Part shown: in pieces, positions 57,895 to 64,000 of the stretch | How positions within the stretch are numbered: position 1 is the first letter of the stretch | Layout: each line of letters starts with the position of its first letter | Translations under genes and position numbers: made by a program | DNA from: Kribbella italica | Lineage (GTDB): Bacteria; Actinomycetota; Actinomycetes; Propionibacteriales; Kribbellaceae | Direction of reading: 5' to 3' | NCBI RefSeq assembly: GCF_014205135.1 | Contig: NZ_JACHMY010000001.1 | Coordinates: 3,038,001-3,102,000, forward strand | DNA length: 64,000 bases | Notes under the pieces: model-generated | Databases searched by the model: none | Seen by the model: the letters and a program-made list of their open reading frames with translations, nothing else | Told to the model about the DNA's origin: nothing

Positions 57895-57940
57895 GGCGCG
57901 GCTTCACGCGTTTCATTGGCGCGGCTTGACGCGTTTCGTC
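57895..57940. repeat. 23-bp tandem direct duplication at the hrpB 3' end
   Basis: Two adjacent 23-bp copies (57895-57917 and 57918-57940) differ at three bases. The hrpB stop codon lies in the first, and the second encodes the KRVKPR end of HrpB. The duplication repeats this C-terminal tail beyond the stop. Confidence 0.75.
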
Positions 57941-60477
57941 GGGACAGCGGTGAGGGGGTCCTCCGGCCACGGGTGGCGCGGGTAGCGGGCGCGCAGATCG
58001 GCCCGGACCTGGGGATAACCCTGCTTCCAGAACGACGCGAGGTCGCTCGTGATCGCGACCGGGCGCCGGGCGGGCGACAGCAGGTGCAGAACGACGGGGA
58101 CCCGGCCGTCCGCGACGGCCGGCGTGGCAGTCCAGCCGAAGACCTCCTGCAGCTTCACGGCGAGGACCGGCGGCTCGACGCCGTCGTACGCGAGTCGCAC
58201 CTCGGAGCCCGAGGGGACGCGGAGCCGTTCCGGTGCGAGTTCGCCGAACCGGGTTGCCGCGGGCCAGGGCAGCAGTCGCCGGAGCGCTGTGGCCACGTCG
58301 ATGCGGGTGAGGTCGCCCGAGCGTCGTACCGAGGCGAGCTCCGGCCCCAGCCATTCGTCCAGGTTGGCCAGCAGTGCATCGTCGTCGACCGCGGGCCACG
58401 GCGCACCGAGGTGGGCGTGGCAGAACGCGAGCCGCTCCCGCAGGGCGAGCGCGGCCTCGGACCAGCGCAGTACGGACAGCCCGCTGCGGCGGATCCCGTC
58501 GCGGACGGCGGCTTGGACAAGCAGCGGGTCGGGCTTGGTCAGCGGTACGTCGTTGAGCACGATCGCGCCGAACGCCTCGACGCGCCGCGTCACGACCCGG
58601 CCGTCGTCCCAGCGGATCTGGTCGGTGGTCGCGACGAGGTCGCCGGCGACGTCGCGCGCGGTCTGCTCGTCGATCGGCGCCGCGGAACGGATCCTGGCGT
58701 CGGCGCGACCGGGTGCCCGATCGGCCACCGCGATCGCCAGCCACGGTGTGGTCCGCAAGGGCGACTGCGGATCCAGCGCGGCGCCCGTCCCGCCGGCCAT
58801 CTGGTACGTCGCAGAGTCAGCTCCCCGGACCCGCGCGATCCGATCCGGATAGGCCAGCCCCACCACGATCCCCGCCGCAAGATCATCCGGTACGGCGGGT
58901 GTCCCCCGACCAACCGCCGACGACGCTGCGGCCCCACGCTTCGGCCGCACCTCCTCCCCGACCGCCGACCGCGCTCCAAGTCCATCCACCGTCGTACCTC
59001 GGCCGAGGCGCTTGGTCTCTTCTCGCCAGCGGGCCGTCGCGCCACGGTCGTCACCCCGGCGAAGGGCTCGCCAGCGAGCCGGCAGGTCGTCGCCGAAGTC
59101 GCGCCCGGAATCGTCCGACAGCATCGCAACCACCTCGCGGGCCCGGTCGGCGCCGACCCGCGGCGTCCCGTCCAGCAACGCGCGGGCCAACCGGGGATGC
59201 GCCCCGATCGCCGCCATCCGCCGTCCCCGCTCAGTGATCCGGCCGTTGCCGTCAATGGCATCAAGGCGGCGCAGCAACTCGGTGGCCGCGCTCATCGCCA
59301 CCACCGGCGGCGCCTCGAGCAACGTCAGCCCGTCACCGGCGGGCGCACCCCACGCCGCAAGATCAAGCGCGAAGCCGGCCAGATCCGCGATCGCGATCTC
59401 CGGCGCCGGATGGTCGTCGAGATGCGCGTGATCGGTCGCCGACCAGCACCGATAGACCCGCCCAGGCGCTTCCCGCCCAGCACGCCCCGCCCGCTGCTCG
59501 GCCGACGACTTCGAAACTCTGGACGTGACCAACGCACCCAGCCCCCGCGACTGATCGGTCCGCGGCTCCCGAGCCAGCCCCGAATCGACCACCACCCGAA
59601 CCCCCGGCACCGTCAACGAACTCTCCGCCACCGACGTAGTGACCACGATCCGTCGCGCGGCCCCCGGCGCCAACGCACGGTCCTGCTCAGCCCTCGACTG
59701 CCGACCGAACAACGGCAGCACGTTCAAGTCACCCAACCGCCGAGCCACCCCGTTGATCTCGCCCTCCCCCGGCACGAACACGAGTACGTCGCCTTCGTTC
59801 TCAGCCGCAGCCCGCCGTACGACGTCCGCAACGTGATCGAGCAACCGCGGATCGACCCGCCCACCCGGAAGCAACGGCACAGGCACCGGCGGCGGCGCCC
59901 ACTCGATCGCCACGTCGAACAGCGCGGCAGAAGCCGTGACCACCTCAGCACCCAAAGCGCGACTCAGCCGAACCGTGTCCGCCGTCGCCGAGGTCGCGAC
60001 GATCGCCAGGTCCTCCCGCAGATTCGCCCGGATGTCGACGCAGAACGCGAGCAGCAGATCGGCATCGAGATGCCGCTCATGACATTCGTCGATCACGATC
60101 GCGGCCACCCCCGGCAACTCCGGGTTCTGCTGCAACCGCCGAACAAGAAGCCCGGTCGTCACGACCTCGACCCGGAGCCCCTTGCCGCCACTGCGTTCAC
60201 CACGCATCGCATAACCGACCCGCTGCCCGAGCGGCTCCCCAACCAGCATCGCCAGCCGAGCCGCCGCCGCCCGCGTCGCCATCCGCCGCGGCTCGGCAAC
60301 AACGATCGTCCCCCCGAGCGCATCCCCCAGCGCCAACGGCAACAACGAGGTCTTCCCCGACCCAGGCGGCGCAACCAGCACCGCAGTCCCCCGCGAACGC
60401 ACCGCATCGATCGCAGCAGCCAGCACCGCCCGAACAGGCAGATCCGCCCCCGGCACCGACGCTTCAGGCAACAACAC
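57913..60477 (-). CDS. hrpB: ATP-dependent helicase HrpB
   Basis: 854-residue DEAH/DExH-family RNA helicase. Walker A VAPPGSGKTSLLPLALG (~35-50), IVIDECHERHLDADLLLAF (DECH, ~126), VATSATADTVRL (motif III), VVTTSVAESSLTVPGVRVVVDSGL, SAEQRAGRAGREAPGRVYR (motif VI), then HA2/HrpB-specific C-terminal domains. The role in bacteria is not well defined; many HrpB proteins are non-essential. It is full length. It interrupts the usual pdxS-pdxT neighbourhood. Confidence 0.92.
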   Translation of the reverse strand: MLLPEASVPGADLPVRAVLAAAIDAVRSRGTAVLVAPPGSGKTSLLPLALGDALGGTIVVAEPRRMATRAAAARLAMLVGEPLGQRVGYAMRGERSGGKGLRVEVVTTGLLVRRLQQNPELPGVAAIVIDECHERHLDADLLLAFCVDIRANLREDLAIVATSATADTVRLSRALGAEVVTASAALFDVAIEWAPPPVPVPLLPGGRVDPRLLDHVADVVRRAAAENEGDVLVFVPGEGEINGVARRLGDLNVLPLFGRQSRAEQDRALAPGAARRIVVTTSVAESSLTVPGVRVVVDSGLAREPRTDQSRGLGALVTSRVSKSSAEQRAGRAGREAPGRVYRCWSATDHAHLDDHPAPEIAIADLAGFALDLAAWGAPAGDGLTLLEAPPVVAMSAATELLRRLDAIDGNGRITERGRRMAAIGAHPRLARALLDGTPRVGADRAREVVAMLSDDSGRDFGDDLPARWRALRRGDDRGATARWREETKRLGRGTTVDGLGARSAVGEEVRPKRGAAASSAVGRGTPAVPDDLAAGIVVGLAYPDRIARVRGADSATYQMAGGTGAALDPQSPLRTTPWLAIAVADRAPGRADARIRSAAPIDEQTARDVAGDLVATTDQIRWDDGRVVTRRVEAFGAIVLNDVPLTKPDPLLVQAAVRDGIRRSGLSVLRWSEAALALRERLAFCHAHLGAPWPAVDDDALLANLDEWLGPELASVRRSGDLTRIDVATALRRLLPWPAATRFGELAPERLRVPSGSEVRLAYDGVEPPVLAVKLQEVFGWTATPAVADGRVPVVLHLLSPARRPVAITSDLASFWKQGYPQVRADLRARYPRHPWPEDPLTAVPTKRVKPRQ

Positions 60478-60619
60478 GCCCCGACGCTAACCGACCGCTG
60501 CCGCCGACCCCTCATGCACCCGCGAGCGGATTCAGCCCAACGGCTCACGCCGAACTCGTGAGCCCCTCACCCATCCGCAGGCGAGTTCATCGGCGGGCCC
60601 CCTGCAACAATGCGTTGTC

Positions 60620-61486
60620 GTGAACCATCTGCTGGACCTCGGGTCCCGGAAATTCTGGCGACTGGTCGGCAAGCCTGTCGACCTCGCCGTGGATCACTCC
60701 TGGCTGCGCGCCCCGATGAGTCGCTCCTCCGCTGTCGGGGACGGATGGCTTTCCGCCGAGGCTACGCACCACGGCGGCACGGTCGACGAGGATGCCGCGA
60801 CCACAGATCCTTCAGCGGGCCCAGCACCCGGCCTGCTCCCTGCGATGACCATCCTCGACGGCCCCGGGTTCGACGCCTCCCGACTGGATCCACGGATCCG
60901 CGACTTCTATGAGCACACCGCCGCCTGGCACATGGAGGTGTGGACCGGATGGTCACCGCTGTTCTGGCCGGCAGGTGAGCTGATCGCCCGCTTGTTCGGC
61001 CGCCGGGTAGAGCAGCTGTCTCTCCCGATGCGCCCGCTTGATGTCGCGTACGGGATGGACAGCCGGGTCCGGGTGATCCGCGACCGGGACGGCGAGCAGG
61101 TGGGCGCCGCGTGGCTGCGGACGCTCCGGCCGTCGGGCCGCTACGTGTTCAGCGGCTGCTACTCCGCGCGGCGTCTCCCCGGCGCGGCACAGCCGAGCGT
61201 TCACGTCGCGTTCCCGCTCGAATCCGGGAACGTCCAGGTCTTCCTGCGCCCGGTCATCAGTGACGGGGGCGGGCTCGTCCTGGAGTCGCCCCCAGGGCGG
61301 TTCGGGCAGGACGGCGCGTACGTCGTTGTGCACGACGGCGGACGGGACTTCGCGGCGCGCATCCCGCTCCACGAGACCTTCCGCCTGTACTGCGACCCGT
61401 ACGGGGTGCTCCGCACCGACCACGAGCTGCGGATCAGGCGCACCTGGATGATGCGCCTGCACTACAAGATGGAGCACGCCCGATGA
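60620..61486 (+). CDS. Conserved protein of unknown function
   Basis: 288-residue cytoplasmic protein without clear signal peptide. Residues ~85-288 look like a conserved family: RIRDFYEHTAAWHMEVWTGWSPLFWPAGELIARLFGRRVEQLSLPMRPLDVAYGMDSRVR, then TLRPSGRYVFSGCYSARRLPGAAQPSVHVAFPLESGNVQVFLRP and a beta-rich end (YVVVHDGGRDFAARIPLHETFRLYCDPYGVLRTDHELRI). I do not recognise a named domain. GTG 60620 is chosen; the first ~80 residues are more variable. It is divergent from hrpB. Confidence 0.72.
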   Translation: MNHLLDLGSRKFWRLVGKPVDLAVDHSWLRAPMSRSSAVGDGWLSAEATHHGGTVDEDAATTDPSAGPAPGLLPAMTILDGPGFDASRLDPRIRDFYEHTAAWHMEVWTGWSPLFWPAGELIARLFGRRVEQLSLPMRPLDVAYGMDSRVRVIRDRDGEQVGAAWLRTLRPSGRYVFSGCYSARRLPGAAQPSVHVAFPLESGNVQVFLRPVISDGGGLVLESPPGRFGQDGAYVVVHDGGRDFAARIPLHETFRLYCDPYGVLRTDHELRIRRTWMMRLHYKMEHAR

Positions 61487-61626
61487 TCCACTGAACCCCG
61501 TCGGTTCCCCGTGCCGTGGTCCAAAATCGCTACGCCCTGATCGACCAGCCGCCCATGTCGGCAAGATCAACAGCTCACACCCGAATTACGCTGGGTTATG
61601 AGGCAATCGGGACGAGGTCCGGTCGG

Positions 61627-62526
61627 CTACCAGCCACGTTCTGCGAGTCGATGGGCGACGGGCACTTCATCGACGTTGATGCCGACCATGGCCTCGCCCA
61701 GGCCGCGGGAGACCTTGGCGATCACGTCGGGGTCGTCGTAGAAGGTGGTGGCCTTCACGATCGCCTCGGCGCGCTGGGCGGGGTTGCCGGACTTGAAGAT
61801 GCCGGAGCCGACGAACACGCCCTCGGCGCCGAGCTGCATCATCATCGCGGCGTCGGCGGGGGTGGCGATGCCGCCGGCGGTGAACAGCACGACCGGGAGC
61901 TTGCCGGCCGCCGCGACCTCGCGCACCAGCTCGTACGGCGCCTGCAGCTCCTTGGCCGCGACGTACAGCTCGTCCTCGGGCAGGTTCTGCAGCTTGCGGA
62001 GCTCCTGGCGGATCTGGCGCATGTGCGTGGTGGCGTTGGAGACGTCGCCGGTGCCGGCCTCGCCCTTGGAGCGGATCATCGCCGCGCCCTCGGTGATCCG
62101 GCGCAGCGCCTCGCCCAGGTTGGTCGCGCCGCAGACGAACGGAACGGTGAAGTTCCACTTGTCGATGTGGTTGGCGTAGTCGGCCGGTGTGAGCACCTCG
62201 GACTCGTCGATGTAGTCGACGCCGAGACTCTGCAGCACCTGGGCCTCGACGAAGTGACCGATCCGGGCCTTGGCCATCACCGGGATCGACACGGTGCTGA
62301 CGATGCTCTCGATCATGTCCGGGTCGCTCATCCGGGACACGCCGCCCTGGGCACGGATGTCGGCCGGGACCCGCTCGAGCGCCATCACCGCGACGGCGCC
62401 GGCGTCCTCGGCGATCTTGGCCTGCTCGGCGGTGACGACGTCCATGATCACGCCGCCCTTGAGCATCTCCGCCATGCCACGCTTGACCTTCGCGGTACCG
62501 GTCTGCGGTGCGGTCGTCTCAGTCAC
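61627..62526 (-). CDS. pdxS: Pyridoxal 5'-phosphate synthase lyase subunit PdxS
   Basis: 299-residue PdxS/YaaD forming PLP from ribose 5-phosphate, glyceraldehyde 3-phosphate and ammonia from Pdx[57 protein letters not shown] is diagnostic. Catalytic Lys86 is in [10 protein letters not shown] and Lys154 in [13 protein letters not shown] 62526 has AGGAGG upstream. An activator-type region with PdxR-like motifs precedes it. pdxT is not next to it but ~4.3 kb downstream. Confidence 0.96.
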   Translation of the reverse strand: MTETTAPQTGTAKVKRGMAEMLKGGVIMDVVTAEQAKIAEDAGAVAVMALERVPADIRAQGGVSRMSDPDMIESIVSTVSIPVMAKARIGHFVEAQVLQSLGVDYIDESEVLTPADYANHIDKWNFTVPFVCGATNLGEALRRITEGAAMIRSKGEAGTGDVSNATTHMRQIRQELRKLQNLPEDELYVAAKELQAPYELVREVAAAGKLPVVLFTAGGIATPADAAMMMQLGAEGVFVGSGIFKSGNPAQRAEAIVKATTFYDDPDVIAKVSRGLGEAMVGINVDEVPVAHRLAERGW

Positions 62527-62563
62527 TTCGGGGTCCTCCTGGTCAGAGCTGGGGTACGCCGCC

Positions 62564-62602
62564 AGCCTAGGACCACGCACCGGGCCAGGATCAGTCCACC
62601 TT
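62564..62602 (-). promoter_or_regulatory. PdxR-like motifs and -10 box upstream of pdxS
   Basis: On the minus strand AAGGTGGACTGA (62602-62591) and GTGCGTGGTCCTA (62580-62568) resemble the PdxR motif of Corynebacterium glutamicum as I recall it (AAAGTGGW(T)CTA), in direct order. TAGGCT at 62569-62564 is a plausible -10 box with no good -35, as expected for activated pdxS. A 10-bp perfect inverted repeat (62589-62598 with 62611-62620) also spans the end of the regulator gene. Confidence 0.55.
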
Positions 62603-62605
62603 GAA

Positions 62606-63961
62606 TCAGCTGGACTGATCGATCGCGGCCGTCAGCCGGGCCACGACCAGCCGCAACGTCGCGGGCGGCGCGGTGAACGGGATCCGCAGGTGCCGCCGGT
62701 CGGTGCCGTCCGGCGTGAACAGGTCCCCGGCCCCCAGCAGCAGCCCCTGCTCCCGCGCTGCCTCAAGCACTCGACGGGCCCGTACGTCGGTCAGCTCCAG
62801 CCACAGCGTCATCCCGCCGGTCGGCGTCGCCCAGGCCACTCCGGGCACTGTCTTCAGTCCGGTCTCCAGGGCGGCCAGGTTCGCCCGGAGCCGGGTCTTG
62901 CGCCGGGAGATCACCCGGTCGAGCCGGTCCAGGATCGCCAACGCCAGCAGGTCGTCCAGCGCACTGGGCGACGTCACACTCAGCTGGGCCGAGGTGTTGA
63001 TCCTCCTGCGCAGCTGGCGACCGGTCCGGACCCAGCCGACGCGCAGGCCTCCCCACACCGTCTTGCTGAGCGACCCGACGCTGACAGTGCGCGGGTACCG
63101 GCTCAGGGGGTCGGCCTGCTTGCCGCTAGCGAGCCAGAGCGGCCGCATGGTCTCGTCGCTGATCAGAGCGGCGCCGTACCGCCGGGCGATCTCCACCACC
63201 GCCGTACGCCGGTCCGCCGGAAGGCTCAGCCCGGTCGGATTGTGGTTGTCGGCCTGCAGGTAGATGACCTTGGGCTTGTGGCGCCGGCAGAGGTGGGCGA
63301 GCTGGTCGGTGTCCCAGACACCCGCAGGCCAGCCGACGACGTCCAGGCGGTGGTTGCGCAGCAGGTCGAAGGCCGCCGGGTACGTCGGGGTCTCGGTGAT
63401 CGCGACACCCGGCCCGAGGTCCAGCCCGGCCAGCGCCGCGTTCAGCCCAGCCGCCGCGCCAACGGTCAGCGTCAGCTGGCCCGGCTCAGTCGGAACTCCT
63501 TCGGAGGTCAGCCGCGCGGCCAACGCCGTACGCAACTCCAGCGACCCTCCAGACGGCGGTCCGTCCCCGCCCATCGCCTGCGGCAGCCCCTCCGCCACGA
63601 TCTGCGCCGCCACCTCGGCGACATCGTGCGGCGCCGCGGTCGTAGCGAACCGTAGATCCAGCAACGGCTGGTCCCCCGGCGTCACCGTCGACACCGGAGC
63701 GATCGGATCGAGCAGCCGGTCCAGCGGCCGCACATGCGTCCCGGACCCCCGCCTGGTCTCCAGTACGCCGTCCGCCCGCAACTGGTCGAGCGCCCTGACC
63801 ACCGTCACCCGGCTCACCCCGAGTCGCTCCGCCAGCACCCGCTCCGACGGCAGCCGCGACCCGATCGACAGGTCGCCCCGCTCGATCCGCCGCAGCACCA
63901 GCGCCTCGACCTGCTCGGTCCGGTTCCCGTCCGCCGGGTCCAGATCACTCCCCCGCCACAT
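62606..63961 (-). CDS. pdxR: MocR-family regulator, probable PdxR
   Basis: 451-residue protein: GntR-type winged helix at ~15-78 ([57 protein letters not shown]) and an aminotransferase-like domain (~100-451) with [15 protein letters not shown] and [17 protein letters not shown], whose Lys binds PLP. MocR regulators next to pdxS sense PLP and activate pdxST. It is on the same strand and just 79 bp upstream of pdxS, rather than divergent as in Corynebacterium. The motif set upstream of pdxS supports the assignment. Confidence 0.8.
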   Translation of the reverse strand: MWRGSDLDPADGNRTEQVEALVLRRIERGDLSIGSRLPSERVLAERLGVSRVTVVRALDQLRADGVLETRRGSGTHVRPLDRLLDPIAPVSTVTPGDQPLLDLRFATTAAPHDVAEVAAQIVAEGLPQAMGGDGPPSGGSLELRTALAARLTSEGVPTEPGQLTLTVGAAAGLNAALAGLDLGPGVAITETPTYPAAFDLLRNHRLDVVGWPAGVWDTDQLAHLCRRHKPKVIYLQADNHNPTGLSLPADRRTAVVEIARRYGAALISDETMRPLWLASGKQADPLSRYPRTVSVGSLSKTVWGGLRVGWVRTGRQLRRRINTSAQLSVTSPSALDDLLALAILDRLDRVISRRKTRLRANLAALETGLKTVPGVAWATPTGGMTLWLELTDVRARRVLEAAREQGLLLGAGDLFTPDGTDRRHLRIPFTAPPATLRLVVARLTAAIDQSS

Positions 63962-64000
63962 GAGTCCAGTCTCCCACCACTGGCCTCATCCCACGCCGCC

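Noticed and set aside
57868..60561. 897-residue plus-strand frame over hrpB
   Set aside because: Arg-rich shadow of hrpB, which has all helicase motifs on the minus strand.
61487..61626. Possible small gene or ncRNA between the 60620 gene and pdxS
   Set aside because: No start with ribosome binding site and no strong hairpin; it is ordinary convergent intergenic DNA.

Overview
The window is GC-rich chromosomal DNA of an actinobacterium. GTG starts are common, ATGA/GTGA gene overlaps are frequent, and several start codons sit 7-8 nt after a TAnnnT -10 box, as in leaderless transcripts. A minus-strand backbone keeps the actinobacterial order pdxR-pdxS / pdxT-yebC / ruvCAB / yajC-secD-secF-apt-rel / MBL-hisS-aspS / rarA / DUF948-DUF6167-alaS-ruvX-mltG-aroE / pilD / aroC-aroK-aroB / aroQ. 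The content suggests the Propionibacteriales, perhaps a Kribbella-like genome. That placement is inference from gene order and style, not from a marker gene.

Layout from left to right. 1-5148: the shikimate genes aroQ, aroB, aroK and aroC, interrupted by two small plus-strand secreted paralogues. AroK and AroB carry long N-terminal repeat tails. 5205-9854: a compact RiPP-like locus. Two related precursor peptides face away from each other; the plus-strand one is followed by a cyclase-less LanM-type dehydratase fused to a DUF6624-like domain, then by two JmjC/cupin proteins. 9864-16085: an ADP-ribosylglycohydrolase, two Tat-exported flavin oxidases, an orphan prepilin peptidase and a DUF2330 protein. 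16072-26654: aroE, mltG, ruvX, alaS, small membrane proteins, a SitI3-like protein, rarA and secA2. 26724-36027: an accessory block with a GNAT, an AMIN-like secreted protein, a GxGYxYP protein with LacI-like operators, a GntR/two-permease operon with a clear operator, VOC/AraC genes, a broken methyltransferase and two GH19 genes. 36145-50244: aspS, hisS, MBL, DUF349, a DUF559-like gene, a repeat-rich and decayed stretch, rel, apt, secF, secD and yajC. 50527-63961: a small secreted protein, ruvCAB under a LexA box, eis-like, CPBP, DUF4442, yebC, pdxT, a DUF6891-like gene, hrpB, a conserved unknown, and pdxS with a PdxR-like regulator.

How the genes work together. aroB, aroQ, aroE, aroK and aroC supply five of the seven shikimate-pathway steps. 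pdxS/pdxT make PLP, probably controlled by the adjacent MocR regulator through motifs upstream of pdxS. ruvCAB resolves Holliday junctions and should be SOS-induced. secD/secF/yajC assist Sec export. The RiPP-like locus is the most unusual unit: it has precursors, a dehydratase-type enzyme and iron-oxygenase-type enzymes, but no cyclase, protease, transporter or regulator within the window. No tRNA, rRNA, CRISPR array, IS element or integrase was seen.
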